Shown here in pieces: positions 17,027 to 25,766 of a stretch of DNA of 64,000 bases. Under the pieces are notes generated by a model, which was given only the letters and a program-made list of their open reading frames with translations, was not told where the DNA came from and searched no databases. The DNA comes from Enterocloster asparagiformis (lineage in GTDB: Bacteria; Bacillota; Clostridia; Lachnospirales; Lachnospiraceae). The DNA lies in NCBI GenBank assembly GCA_018380885.1, contig JAGZSY010000001.1, forward strand, positions 248,001-312,000, in the 5' to 3' direction. Both the position numbers and the translations under genes were made by a program. Each line of letters opens with the position of its first letter. The first letter of the stretch is position 1.

Positions 17027-17343
17027 AATACGTTGGCGACAAGGTTTCCTATATCCGTCATCCCTTTGCGAAAAACAGCTATTTCAGCCTGGTGCTGGGG
17101 CTCGTCTGTATGCTGCTGGCCACCAGCTCCATGATCCTGTCGGTGCGCAGCGCCGGACAGGGCGATCTCGTGACCGGGGCGCTGGGATTTTCCAGCATCG
17201 CGGCGGCGATTATGGGGATCTGGTTCGGGCTGATTTCCTTTATGGAAAAAGAGAAGAATTATATTTTGGCAAAGATTGGCGTGGGAATTGCGCTGGTGGT
17301 GATTATTTTCTGGCTGATGGTGCTGGTGGTGGCTCTGCGCTGA
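17023..17343 (+). CDS. Small integral membrane protein (106 aa), three predicted helices
   Basis: A GTG start at 17023 overlaps the VanZ-like stop codon and lies about 10 bp after AGGAGG. The protein begins with a soluble stretch (VKYVGDKVSYIRHPFAKNSY), followed by three hydrophobic segments (SLVLGLVCMLLATSSMILS, a central one, and a C-terminal stretch rich in Val, Ile and Leu). It resembles a small uncharacterised membrane family seen in Lachnospiraceae; I cannot assign a function. An earlier ATG at 16963 would put 20 extra residues inside the VanZ gene and lacks a ribosome-binding site. Confidence 0.75.
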   Translation: MKYVGDKVSYIRHPFAKNSYFSLVLGLVCMLLATSSMILSVRSAGQGDLVTGALGFSSIAAAIMGIWFGLISFMEKEKNYILAKIGVGIALVVIIFWLMVLVVALR

Positions 17344-17425
17344 GCGGGCCGCCTGCCGCGCCGGAGGTCCGGGCGCCGGCGCATTCGGTGGATGCCTTGG
17401 ATTCGGAAGGGAAGTTGAAAGCAGA

Positions 17426-19522
17426 ATGGATTACCGGGAATTATTGAGGGAAGAAAACGAAGCCGTAAGGGAACGCTACGACCTGTCCATGGAACGGATT
17501 GCCGCCATGGAGAAGGAGGGTCCGGCAGAGCCTTACGGCTGTTATTTTACGCGGGTGGCGTCCTTTATCGGGCAGATCCGGGAGCTGGTTTGCTGCCTGG
17601 AGGCAGGGGAGGAGCTTACGCTGGAGGAGATGGAGGAGCGAAATCATCGCCTGTACGGCGATGTGCTGCCGGAGAATTACGGGGCCAGCTTTGCCAACCC
17701 CGACTACGCGGCCGATGTGCTGGGTGAGGAGTTCGGGCGCCTGCTGTCATTTCTGTACACGGAAATCCGCGGGGATATCGCGTTTGCCTTTGAGATGCGC
17801 CTGGAGAACATCACGATCTTAAACGAGACCTTGATCGAGGTGTGCAACCTGTTCGAGCAGGCGGGCGCGGAGGGAAGAGAGGCGCCGGAGGCGCAGCAGG
17901 TGCGGGATATCCTGTACTGGTTTGTCAGCGATTACGCGGATATCACCGTGAGCTGGCGTATCCGGGAGGCCGTGGACCCGTCCCTGTCCTTTGCGGCGGA
18001 CATTATCCGGGAGGCGGATTTAAACGACCTGCGCTATCTCTACCGTTTCGGGGAGTATATTTCCGACAATGAGCGCAAGCTGGCGGAATTTATGAACAGC
18101 CTGCCCCAGGACACGGTGGACCGCATGGCGGACACCTATACGGAGGGATTTTGCCGGGGATTTGAGGTTATGGGCCGGGATCTGAGCAAAAAGCGCACCG
18201 TGGTGATCGAGTATCACCTGGGCTTTGAGCGGATGATCCGCAAGGCCATGGAAAATTTCCAGAAAGTGGGACTTACGCCCATCCTGTACCGGGCGGCCGT
18301 GCAGTCCATGAACCGCAAGGCAGCGGGCAAGCGGGGATATTACGGCGCTTCACCCAACAAGCAGTACGAGTACGACCACCGCTATGACAGCGCCTTGTAT
18401 ATGGGCAGCGCCATCCGGGAGCGCAAGCTGGCGGTGAGCCGGGCGGCCTACGAGGAGTTTAAGGAGCAGGCCGGCTGGTGCGCGGGCCCGGCCCTGGTGG
18501 AGACCTTCGGCGAGGAGGGATTCTCGCCGGTGAACAAAAAGACGGCCTTTGCCCTGAGCGCCCACCAGGAGGAGGTGAGCAACGCTCTGGCAAACGAGCT
18601 GCGCCAGATTGCCAACCGGTATATGCCCGGTGATGAGACCAGCTTTACCATCATCGCCTTCCCCATGCCTCAGATCGGGCCGGATTTCCCGGAAATATTC
18701 CGGGAGACCATTGTGATCAACACGCTGGACTACGACAGGTACCGGGATATCCAGCAGGTGATTATCGGGGCCCTGGACCAGGCGGACTTTGTGGAGGTGA
18801 GCGGCCGCGGCAGCAATGAGACCGCCATGCGGGTAAAGCTCCACGCCCTGAAGGACCGGGAGCGGGAGACGAACTTTGAGAACTGCGTGGCGGATGTGAA
18901 CATCCCTCTGGGCGAGGTGTTCACATCCCCTGTGCTCTCAGGCACGGAGGGGCTGCTCCACGTGGGCAATGTGTACGTGGAGGACTACCAGTTCAAAAAC
19001 CTGCGCCTCCGGTTTGCCCAGGGGCGGGTCACGGACTATTCCTGCGAGAATTTTAAGCCGGACGGGGATTGGCTGGAGCAGGGGAGACAGCTGGTAAAGC
19101 AGGTGATCCTGCGGGGCCACGACTGGCTGCCTTTGGGCGAGTTCGCCATCGGCACCAACACTGCGGCTTACGCCATGGCCAGGCGGTTTTCCATTGGCGA
19201 CAAGCTGCCGATCCTGATTGCGGAGAAGATGGGGCCTCACTTCGCGGTGGGGGACACCTGCTACAGCTTCGCGGAGGATTCGCCCATGTACAATCCCGAC
19301 GGCAAGGAGGTCATTGCCCGGGACAACGAGATTTCCCTGCTGCGGAAAACGGACATGGCGAACGCTTATTTCAGCTGCCACACGGATATCACGATTCCGT
19401 ATTCCGAATTGGGGGATATCGCGGCGGTGAAGGAGGACGGCAGCCGTATCTGGATTATCCGGGACGGCCGGTTTGCGCTGGCCGGGACCGAGGAACTCAA
19501 CAAGGCGCTGGAGGACCGGTAG
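17426..19522 (+). CDS. M29-family aminopeptidase
   Basis: The 698-aa protein carries the M29 (thermophilic aminopeptidase) fold in its C-terminal half: NTLDYDRYRDIQQ, NIPLGEVFTSPVLSGTEG with a metal-binding Glu, LGEFAIGTNT, and EKMGPHFAVGDTC with a metal-binding His. The N-terminal 300 residues are an extra helical region absent from short M29 enzymes, so it belongs to the long clostridial group. It should be a cytoplasmic two-metal peptidase that trims N-terminal residues. A terminator follows directly. Confidence 0.88.
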   Translation: MDYRELLREENEAVRERYDLSMERIAAMEKEGPAEPYGCYFTRVASFIGQIRELVCCLEAGEELTLEEMEERNHRLYGDVLPENYGASFANPDYAADVLGEEFGRLLSFLYTEIRGDIAFAFEMRLENITILNETLIEVCNLFEQAGAEGREAPEAQQVRDILYWFVSDYADITVSWRIREAVDPSLSFAADIIREADLNDLRYLYRFGEYISDNERKLAEFMNSLPQDTVDRMADTYTEGFCRGFEVMGRDLSKKRTVVIEYHLGFERMIRKAMENFQKVGLTPILYRAAVQSMNRKAAGKRGYYGASPNKQYEYDHRYDSALYMGSAIRERKLAVSRAAYEEFKEQAGWCAGPALVETFGEEGFSPVNKKTAFALSAHQEEVSNALANELRQIANRYMPGDETSFTIIAFPMPQIGPDFPEIFRETIVINTLDYDRYRDIQQVIIGALDQADFVEVSGRGSNETAMRVKLHALKDRERETNFENCVADVNIPLGEVFTSPVLSGTEGLLHVGNVYVEDYQFKNLRLRFAQGRVTDYSCENFKPDGDWLEQGRQLVKQVILRGHDWLPLGEFAIGTNTAAYAMARRFSIGDKLPILIAEKMGPHFAVGDTCYSFAEDSPMYNPDGKEVIARDNEISLLRKTDMANAYFSCHTDITIPYSELGDIAAVKEDGSRIWIIRDGRFALAGTEELNKALEDR

Positions 19523-19539
19523 AGCGGAGGAAAATAGAG

Positions 19540-19572
19540 CGGGAGCATGCGGATTTTGCATGCTCCCGTTTT
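19540..19572 (+). terminator. Intrinsic terminator after the aminopeptidase
   Basis: An 11-bp perfect stem CGGGAGCATGC / GCATGCTCCCG with a 7-nt loop is followed by TTTT, 18 bp after the stop codon. Confidence 0.9.
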
Positions 19573-19596
19573 CAGATGCTTTTGGTGTGGGACGGA

Positions 19597-19935
19597 TTAA
19601 GGGGTGAGGCCGGATTTTTGGATGAAATCGTCGACGGAGTCGGAGCTATAGGCCAATTTGAGCCAGCCGGTCTGCACGTCGGGATGGATTTCGTCCCCGA
19701 TTTTATGTTTGATTCCAGCGGGAACCGTGCCGAGCCCGGAGAGGAACAGGAGCAGGGCATCGGCTGTCGCCATGGCCCGTGCCTCCGACCGCTCCATCTC
19801 CATATATTTTTCTTCATCGAAATCATATAAAAACATATTAAGCACCTCCGCTCTGTGGCCGGATAGAAATTCGGCCAGTATGCCCTCCTCAATACAGCCG
19901 GCTACCGCGCGGTCAACCGCTGTGTTCAGATCGCC
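19597..19935 (-). pseudogene. C-terminal remnant of a Rpn-type PD-(D/E)XK transposase/nuclease
   Basis: From about 19935 the minus strand reads DLNTAVDRAVAGCIEEGILA, then EFLSGHRAEVLNMFLYDFDE and EKYMEMERSEAR, ending at a stop at 19597. This is the conserved C-terminal region of Lachnospiraceae recombination-promoting nuclease (Rpn/PDDEXK transposase) proteins. The nuclease domain is missing: upstream sequence in the same frame is unlike any protein and carries no ribosome-binding site. It is a truncated mobile-element relic between two housekeeping operons. Confidence 0.7.
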
Positions 19936-20157
19936 GCCGCAGGCCGCCTCGCGCCGCACGCGTGGCGGCGTGAGAATTCCCAGGAGGAATCTCCTGTGGA
20001 TGAGGAAATGTATCACATACAGGCGGCAGCTGCAAGCTGTTTGGCGCGGCAAAGGCTGTGAGAAGCCGGGAGCCGGCGGGATGAAGCGGGGCGCCAGGCC
20101 GTTTCCGCGCTCGCGGAAGCGCATTGTGACTCAGAGAAACTTTCTTGCACTTGCCTA

Positions 20158-20186
20158 TTGACGGAGCGGAAAAATCCTAGTATTAT
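20158..20186 (+). promoter_or_regulatory. Promoter of the purE operon
   Basis: -35 TTGACG (20158-20163), 17-bp spacer, -10 TATTAT (20181-20186). The leader of about 95 nt is AT-rich with one small hairpin (TATTAGA/TCTAATA near 20223-20239). I see no purine-riboswitch core. Between this promoter and the transposase remnant, 19936-20157 shows no gene. Confidence 0.75.
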
Positions 20187-20283
20187 AATTATAAGTAAAA
20201 CTGAGACATACAAAGATATATATTAGATTTTCTAATAACAATTATTTGTCATAATAATGACCACAGAAAAAGGAGAATGAGCA

Positions 20284-20799
20284 ATGGCAAGAGTAGGAAT
20301 TGTGATGGGCAGCGACTCGGATATGCCTGTTATGGCGAAGGCGGCGGAGATTCTGGACAAGATGGGGATCGACTATGAGATGACGATTATTTCCGCGCAC
20401 CGGGAGCCGGACGTGTTTTTCGAATGGGCTAAGAGCGCTGAGGAAAAGGGCTTTAAGGTGATCATTGCGGGCGCCGGCAAGGCGGCTCATCTGCCCGGCA
20501 TGTGCGCGGCGATCTTCCCCCTTCCGGTGATCGGTATCCCCATGAAAACGTCCGACTTGGGCGGTGTGGATTCCCTGTACTCCATCGTGCAGATGCCCAG
20601 CGGCATCCCGGTGGCCACGGTGGCCATCAACGGCGGGCAGAACGCGGGTATTCTGGCGGCGAAGATTCTGGCAGCCTCCGATGAGAACCTGCTGGCGAAG
20701 CTGAAGGACTATTCCGAGAGCCTGAAAAACGATGTGGTGAAGAAGGCGGAGAAGCTGGAGAGTATTGGCTACAAGGAATATTTAGCCCAGATGAAATAG
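20284..20799 (+). CDS. purE: N5-carboxyaminoimidazole ribonucleotide mutase
   Basis: The 171-aa protein has the class I PurE signature MGSDSDMPVM, the SAHREPD motif with the active-site His, and AGAGKAAHLPGMCA. It interconverts N5-CAIR and CAIR in de novo purine synthesis. The start follows AAAAAGGAGAATGAGCA. It is the first gene of the purE-purM-purN-purD group; no purK is next to it. Confidence 0.96.
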   Translation: MARVGIVMGSDSDMPVMAKAAEILDKMGIDYEMTIISAHREPDVFFEWAKSAEEKGFKVIIAGAGKAAHLPGMCAAIFPLPVIGIPMKTSDLGGVDSLYSIVQMPSGIPVATVAINGGQNAGILAAKILAASDENLLAKLKDYSESLKNDVVKKAEKLESIGYKEYLAQMK

Positions 20800-20865
20800 G
20801 GCGCGGGGCGTCGCCAAAACGGGCAGAGCGCATTTTCGTGGAAAACAGAGCGGAGGATAAATACC

Positions 20866-21900
20866 ATGATGGATTACAAGAACGCCGGAGTTGACATTGA
20901 GGCCGGCTACAAGTCGGTGGAACTGATGAAACAGTATGTGAAGGGAACCATGCGGCCCGAGGTGCTGGGCGGCCTGGGCGGCTTCTCGGGGGCGTTTTCC
21001 CTGGCCTCCTTCAAGGGGATGGAGGAGCCCACCCTGCTTTCCGGAACGGACGGCGTGGGGACGAAGCTGAAGCTGGCTTTTCTCATGGATAAGCATGACA
21101 CGGTGGGCATCGACTGCGTGGCCATGTGCGTGAACGATGTGGCCTGCGCCGGCGGCGAGCCGCTGTTCTTTTTGGATTACATTGCCTGCGGCAAGAACGT
21201 GCCGGAGAAGATCGCCACCATTGTGAAGGGCGTGGCCGACGGCTGCTGCCAGTCCGGCGCTGCCCTGGTGGGCGGAGAGACCGCGGAGATGCCCGGCTTC
21301 TACCCTGAGGACGAGTACGATCTGGCCGGCTTCGCTGTGGGCATTGTGGACAAAAAGGATTTGATCACAGGGGAGAACCTGGCCGCGGGGGACGTGCTTA
21401 TCGGCATGGCTTCCTCCGGCGTGCACAGCAACGGCTTTTCCCTGGTGCGAAAGGTGTTTGAGAAGGAGCTGACAAAAGAGGGCTTAAACACTTACTATGA
21501 GGAGTTGGGCGCCACTTTGGGCGAGGCGCTGATCGCCCCCACCAAGATTTATGTGAAGGCGTTAAAGAGCGTGAAGGACGCGGGCGTGACCGTGAAGGCG
21601 TGCAGCCACATCACCGGCGGCGGCTTCTACGAAAATATTCCCCGCATGTTAAAGGACGGCGTGCGCGCGGTGGTCAAAAAGGACAGCTACCCCATTCCTC
21701 CGATCTTCAAGCTGCTGGCCGAAAAAGGGCAGATTGAGGAGAAGATGATGTATAATACCTACAATATGGGGCTGGGAATGATCGTGGCGGTGGACCCCGC
21801 GGATGTGGACAGGACCATGGCTGCCATGAAGGCGGCCGGCGAGGCGCCCTACGTGGTGGGCAGCGTTGTGGACGGCGAGAAAGGTGTGGACGTATGCTGA
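20866..21900 (+). CDS. purM: Phosphoribosylformylglycinamidine cyclo-ligase (AIR synthetase)
   Basis: The 344-aa protein has the ATP/FGAM-binding motif [35 protein letters not shown], and [12 protein letters not shown] typical of PurM. It makes AIR from FGAM and ATP. It starts behind GGAGGATAAATACC and ends inside the start of purN. Confidence 0.96.
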   Translation: MMDYKNAGVDIEAGYKSVELMKQYVKGTMRPEVLGGLGGFSGAFSLASFKGMEEPTLLSGTDGVGTKLKLAFLMDKHDTVGIDCVAMCVNDVACAGGEPLFFLDYIACGKNVPEKIATIVKGVADGCCQSGAALVGGETAEMPGFYPEDEYDLAGFAVGIVDKKDLITGENLAAGDVLIGMASSGVHSNGFSLVRKVFEKELTKEGLNTYYEELGATLGEALIAPTKIYVKALKSVKDAGVTVKACSHITGGGFYENIPRMLKDGVRAVVKKDSYPIPPIFKLLAEKGQIEEKMMYNTYNMGLGMIVAVDPADVDRTMAAMKAAGEAPYVVGSVVDGEKGVDVC

Positions 21901-22487
21901 GAGTCGGCGTGATGGTGTCGGGAGGCGGCACCAATTTGCAGGCGATTCTGGACGCGGTGGACAACGGGACCATCACCAATGCGAAGATCGCGGTGGTGAT
22001 CAGCAACAATCCCGGGGCCTACGCCCTGGAGCGGGCCAAGAGCCGCGGGATCGAGGCGGTGTGCCTGTCCCCCAGGAGCTTTGAGAGCAGGGAAGCATTC
22101 AACGAGGCGTTTCTGGCGAAGGTGGACGAATATGAGCTGGACCTGATCGTGCTGGCCGGATTTCTGGTGACTATCCCCGCGGCCATGATCGCCAAATACC
22201 GGAACCGGATCATCAACGTGCATCCCTCGTTGATTCCCTCCTTCTGCGGCGTGGGCTACTACGGGCTGAAGGTACATGAGGCGGCGCTGGCCCGGGGCGT
22301 GAAGGTCACCGGGGCCACCGTGCACTTTGTGGACGAGGGCGTGGACTCGGGGCCGATCATATTGCAGAAGGCCGTGGAGGTGCTGCCGGGCGACACGCCC
22401 GAGGTATTGCAGCGGCGGGTGATGGAGCAGGCGGAGTGGGTGATTTTGCCTGAGGCCATTCAGATGATTGCCAATGGCCGGGTCTGA
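21894..22487 (+). CDS. purN: Phosphoribosylglycinamide formyltransferase, folate-dependent
   Basis: The 197-aa protein has the PurN motifs [26 protein letters not shown] and the catalytic region [16 protein letters not shown] with its Asp. It transfers a formyl group from 10-formyl-THF to GAR. Its ATG overlaps the purM stop codon by a few bases (ATGCTGA), so translation is coupled. Confidence 0.96.
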   Translation: MLRVGVMVSGGGTNLQAILDAVDNGTITNAKIAVVISNNPGAYALERAKSRGIEAVCLSPRSFESREAFNEAFLAKVDEYELDLIVLAGFLVTIPAAMIAKYRNRIINVHPSLIPSFCGVGYYGLKVHEAALARGVKVTGATVHFVDEGVDSGPIILQKAVEVLPGDTPEVLQRRVMEQAEWVILPEAIQMIANGRV

Positions 22488-22519
22488 CGGCAGGCATTGG
22501 ATAAGCGGATAAATTTGAG

Positions 22520-22550
22520 CCCGCCGGGGATAGACGCCGGCGGGCGGATT
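22520..22550 (+). terminator. Hairpin between purN and purD
   Basis: An 8-bp GC stem CCCGCCGG / CCGGCGGG (22520-22527 and 22537-22544) is followed by CGGATTTTGTTT. It may be a terminator or a partial attenuator; purD lies 120 bp further on. Confidence 0.6.
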
Positions 22551-22664
22551 TTGTTTGGATGGAATGGGCTTTGGGCGTGCGGCGGCCGTATGGAATGGGC
22601 GGCCCGCGCCCCATTCCCGCAAAAATAAGATCGGACTGTGAAATGCAGTGGAAAGGACTGACGG

Positions 22665-23948
22665 ATGAAAGTATTGGTAATCGGCGGCGGCGGCCGCGAG
22701 CATGCGATTTGCTGGAAACTGGCCCAGAGCTCCAAGGTGGACGCCCTGTACTGCGCGCCCGGAAACGCGGGGATTGCGGAGTACGCCAAGTGCGTGGACA
22801 TCGGCGTGATGGATTTTGAGAAAATGACGGAGTTTGCAAAGGCCCAGACCTTTGACCTGGTGGTGGTGGGGCCGGACGATCCCCTGGCCGCGGGTATGGT
22901 GGACGCGCTGGAGGCGGCCGGGCTCAGGGCGTTTGGGCCGAGAAAGAACGCGGCTATCTTGGAGGGCTCCAAGGCATTTTCCAAGGATCTGATGAAGAAG
23001 TACGGGATTCCCACCGCCGCCTACGAGACCTTTGATTCGCCGGAGGCGGCCATGGCTTATCTGGAGACCGCCAAGGTGCCCGTGGTGCTGAAGGCGGACG
23101 GTCTGGCTCTGGGCAAGGGCGTATTGATCTGTAATACCCGGGAGGAGGCCAAAGCCGGCGTCAAGACCCTGATGCTGGACAAGCAGTTCGGCTCCGCCGG
23201 GGACCGCATCGTGGTGGAGGAGTTCATGACCGGACGCGAGGTGTCCGTGCTGTCCTTTGTGGACGGAAAGACCATCCGCATCATGACCTCCGCCCAGGAC
23301 CACAAGCGGGCCAAGGACGGGGACATGGGGCTGAACACCGGCGGCATGGGTACGTTTTCCCCCAGCCCCTTCTACACGCCCGAGGTGGACCAGTTCTGCC
23401 GGGAGCACATTTACCAGCCCACGGTGGACGCCATGGCCGCGGAGGGGCGGGAATTTAAGGGGATCATTTTCTTCGGCCTCATGCTCACGGAGGACGGCCC
23501 CAAGGTGCTGGAGTACAACGCCCGCTTCGGGGACCCGGAGACCCAGGTGGTGCTGCCGCGGATGAAGAACGACATCGTGGACGTGTTCGAGGCCTGTGTG
23601 GACGGGACGCTGGATCAGGTGGAGCTGGACTTTGAGGACAACGCGGCGGTCTGCGTGGTGCTGGCCTCCGACGGCTACCCGGAGCACTACGAGAAGGGCT
23701 ACAAGATCCAGGGCCTGGAGAAGTTCAAGGACCAGGACGGCTACTATGTGTTCCACGCGGGCAGCAAGTTCGACGCGGACGGGAATATCGTGACAAACGG
23801 GGGGCGCGTGCTGGGTGTGACGGCCAAGGGAACGGATTTGAAGGAAGCCAGAGCTAACGCCTATCGGGCGGCGGAGTGGGTGGAATTTGAAAATAAATAT
23901 ATGCGGCATGATATCGGGAAGGCCATTGACGAGGCGGTTGTGGGGTGA
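22665..23948 (+). CDS. purD: Phosphoribosylamine-glycine ligase (GAR synthetase)
   Basis: The 427-aa ATP-grasp protein begins VLVIGGGGREHAICWKL, has PVVLKADGLALGKGVLIC for ATP binding and LNTGGMGTFSPSP in the core, and ends with the C-terminal GARS_C domain. It joins phosphoribosylamine and glycine. It is separated from purN by a 177-bp gap that holds a terminator-like hairpin, so it may have its own promoter, though none is obvious. Confidence 0.96.
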   Translation: MKVLVIGGGGREHAICWKLAQSSKVDALYCAPGNAGIAEYAKCVDIGVMDFEKMTEFAKAQTFDLVVVGPDDPLAAGMVDALEAAGLRAFGPRKNAAILEGSKAFSKDLMKKYGIPTAAYETFDSPEAAMAYLETAKVPVVLKADGLALGKGVLICNTREEAKAGVKTLMLDKQFGSAGDRIVVEEFMTGREVSVLSFVDGKTIRIMTSAQDHKRAKDGDMGLNTGGMGTFSPSPFYTPEVDQFCREHIYQPTVDAMAAEGREFKGIIFFGLMLTEDGPKVLEYNARFGDPETQVVLPRMKNDIVDVFEACVDGTLDQVELDFEDNAAVCVVLASDGYPEHYEKGYKIQGLEKFKDQDGYYVFHAGSKFDADGNIVTNGGRVLGVTAKGTDLKEARANAYRAAEWVEFENKYMRHDIGKAIDEAVVG

Positions 23949-24332
23949 TGCCTGCTATTTGGGATCAAATTAGAAAATAATACCGCATAAAAAGGCGTCC
24001 GTAAATAAAATGATACCTCTTAAGCAGACAGGGCATATACCCTAAAACTACTTAAGAGGTATTTTTATGGCTGAATCACCACATACGCCAGCGTTCAGAG
24101 CAATGCTATCTGGGGCGCATCTGGACAGATTGGGTTCCTATGATTTTCTGGCAAATAAATATCAAATGAATTGGCAGTCAAATGTGAAAACAATGAGTTG
24201 CCAAATATAGGCCGTATGTTTTGTTTGCGCTGTATGTCCAACTGCGGGTATCTGGCGGGAAGCGTGATATGGTTGGGCATGAGCCCGCTTCGGCCGGTGG
24301 AAATACATGGCGCGTGTCTGCCGCCTATGGCT
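23949..24332. other. Gap after purD; terminator only
   Basis: Apart from the terminator at 24013-24066 I see no supported feature. A 47-codon open frame starting at 24067 follows the T-run of that terminator without a ribosome-binding site and resembles nothing I know. The base composition at 24000-24230 is noticeably more AT-rich than its neighbours, which may mean a decayed insertion. Confidence 0.5.
24013..24066 (+). terminator. Intrinsic terminator after purD
   Basis: A 12-bp perfect stem ATACCTCTTAAG / CTTAAGAGGTAT (24013-24024 with 24051-24062) is followed by TTTT. The 26-nt loop contains a smaller AGGG/CCCT hairpin. Confidence 0.85.
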
Positions 24333-24746
24333 TTAAGACACTTGCTTTTTGATTTTCAGCAGCAGAAGTATCATACTCACGCCCATCAGAATGTGGCCGA
24401 TCCCTGCAATCCCGGAGATCGAGGCGTCCATGCCGCGGCTTAAGTCGGTTCCCCATACCTGGGTCAGCCCTCTCATCAAAAAGCCCAGGCCGGTGATATT
24501 TAAGCCGAGCTGGTAGGTGATTAAGAGCCTGCCGGTGTGGGGCTGGCCGGAAAAGCCGAAGTTTTGTTCTAACAGCATCAGAAACAGGAAGAAAAACATG
24601 CCCAGGAGAAAATAGTGGGTGTGCATGACGGACAGGTTGGTCTTGCCCGTGAAATGATTGAATTTTGTGAATTCCCGGTAAAAGACTCCGAATATCATGG
24701 CGAGAATTGCGTAGAAGATTGCAGTATTCATATAGCGTTTTATCAT
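24333..24746 (-). CDS. DUF2871-type membrane protein
   Basis: The 137-aa protein has four hydrophobic segments and the motif LSVMHTHYFLLGMFFFLFL, characteristic of the small DUF2871 family. No biochemical role is known to me; the paired His residues in a membrane segment hint at heme or metal binding, but that is speculation. It lies 67 bp downstream of a tetR gene in the same direction and is probably co-transcribed from the operator-flanked promoter at 25402-25430. Confidence 0.75.
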   Translation of the reverse strand: MIKRYMNTAIFYAILAMIFGVFYREFTKFNHFTGKTNLSVMHTHYFLLGMFFFLFLMLLEQNFGFSGQPHTGRLLITYQLGLNITGLGFLMRGLTQVWGTDLSRGMDASISGIAGIGHILMGVSMILLLLKIKKQVS

Positions 24747-24813
24747 TTTAGTTCATCCTTTCATCGAATCGCCGGCCGCAGCGGCGGCCGGTATGGTCAT
24801 GAATCCGTCTTTT

Positions 24814-25362
24814 TTAATAGATCGTCCGTTTGACGATCGCTATTAAAAAATCCATATTCTGCGCCCGAACCCTGAGGAGCATGGTCATATTCATCATCAG
24901 AAAGCGGGCGAACTGTTCCCTGGTGAAGGTTTCGTCCCAGATGTCCCCCCGGATCCGTTCAGCCTGTTCCATCCGGCGGACCAGCGAGCTTTCCAGGGCT
25001 GCCTGCATGGATTCCATGCGGTGGAGGCCCGCCGCTTCCACGTTGACCAGGCTGCCCATGAGCCTGCCGGCAGAGCGGTCGATCCGGTCCCTCAAAAAGG
25101 CGAATATCTCTTCCAACTGGCCGCAGAAGGAATCGGAGGTGACGGCGTCTCCCAGTTCAGCCAGCGCCTGCTTCCAGTAAGCTTCTGTGAGAGCCAGAAG
25201 GATTTCGTCTTTATTTGCGAAGTAATTGTATACGGTTCCGGTTGCAATCCCGGCCTTCCGGGCGATGGAACGGATATTGACCGCCCCCAGCCCATCTGAA
25301 TCCGCCACGCTGCGCGCGCAATCCAAAAGGGTGTCGCGCAAGGTGTCGTCTTTTTTTCTCAT
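24814..25362 (-). CDS. TetR-family transcriptional regulator
   Basis: The 182-aa protein has an N-terminal TetR helix-turn-helix (IRSIARKAGIATGTVYNYFANKDEILLAL) and a helical C-terminal ligand/dimer domain. It should repress its own operon with the DUF2871 gene. Two near-identical palindromes flank its promoter (25384-25397 and 25437-25450), which fits autorepression. The ligand is unknown. The start follows AAGGCGGCATT. Confidence 0.9.
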   Translation of the reverse strand: MRKKDDTLRDTLLDCARSVADSDGLGAVNIRSIARKAGIATGTVYNYFANKDEILLALTEAYWKQALAELGDAVTSDSFCGQLEEIFAFLRDRIDRSAGRLMGSLVNVEAAGLHRMESMQAALESSLVRRMEQAERIRGDIWDETFTREQFARFLMMNMTMLLRVRAQNMDFLIAIVKRTIY

Positions 25363-25383
25363 AATGCCGCCTTCTCTCTATAA

Positions 25384-25397
25384 ATGAACGTGTTCAT
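25384..25397. promoter_or_regulatory. TetR operator copy 1
   Basis: The palindrome ATGAACGTGTTCAT differs from copy 2 at one position only. It lies just downstream of the -10 of the tetR promoter. Confidence 0.8.
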
Positions 25398-25401
25398 GTA
25401 T

Positions 25402-25430
25402 AGTATATGCGCGGCGTCCCGGCTTGTCAA
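25402..25430 (-). promoter_or_regulatory. Promoter of the tetR-DUF2871 unit
   Basis: On the minus strand: perfect -35 TTGACA (25425-25430), 17-bp spacer, -10 TATACT (25402-25407). It is flanked on both sides by the two palindromic operators. Confidence 0.85.
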
Positions 25431-25436
25431 TATTAA

Positions 25437-25450
25437 ATGAACGCGTTCAT
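25437..25450. promoter_or_regulatory. TetR operator copy 2
   Basis: The perfect palindrome ATGAACGCGTTCAT lies immediately upstream of the -35. Its centre is 53 bp, about five helical turns, from the centre of copy 1, so repressor dimers would sit on the same face of the DNA. Confidence 0.8.
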
Positions 25451-25766
25451 GAATAAAATTTTAGACCAGATTATGGATATGAGGTCAAATGGGACGTAAG
25501 CCGGATTGCCGGCTGCCCATGAGGAGGAGAGCGGTAGCAGAGGGGAAAAGCCGTATGAGGGAAGGCTCGATCAATCCTGCTCCATCCCAGGCCGCAATGC
25601 ACTTTTTTGCGTTTCGCAAGAAAGTGCATTTTTTATACCCTCCCCCGCCGGGGCCTCCGCAATTATTTGCCCCGCCATTGCAAGTATCTTGAATTTAAGC
25701 CGTTTCCCCGCTGTGCTATACTTTTTTCAGGTAATAAAACAAGCACTCAAGAGGGAGGTAACAAAG
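25451..25766. other. Leader region upstream of the mgl operon
   Basis: This region contains a terminator-like hairpin (25596-25634) and, downstream of it, a -10 TATACT at 25717-25722 with only a weak -35. No gene is supported: in-frame codons upstream of the mglB start lack a signal peptide or a ribosome-binding site at their ATG codons. Confidence 0.5.
25596..25634 (+). terminator. Terminator-like hairpin upstream of mglB
   Basis: A 16-bp stem (25596-25611 with 25615-25630, one G-T wobble) with a 3-nt loop is followed by TTTT. No plus-strand gene precedes it, so it either ends a leader RNA or insulates the mgl promoter. Confidence 0.7.

Noticed and set aside
20187..20283. Possible purine riboswitch before purE
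   Set aside because: The leader is under 100 nt, AT-rich and lacks the conserved three-way-junction sequences; only a 7-bp hairpin is visible.
21849..23909. Very long open frame on the minus strand opposite purN and purD
   Set aside because: It lies antisense to three intact purine genes, has no ribosome-binding site and resembles no protein; the high GC content makes such shadow frames common.
24067..24210. 47-codon open frame after the purD terminator
   Set aside because: Its ATG sits in the terminator's tail, with no ribosome-binding site and no recognisable family.
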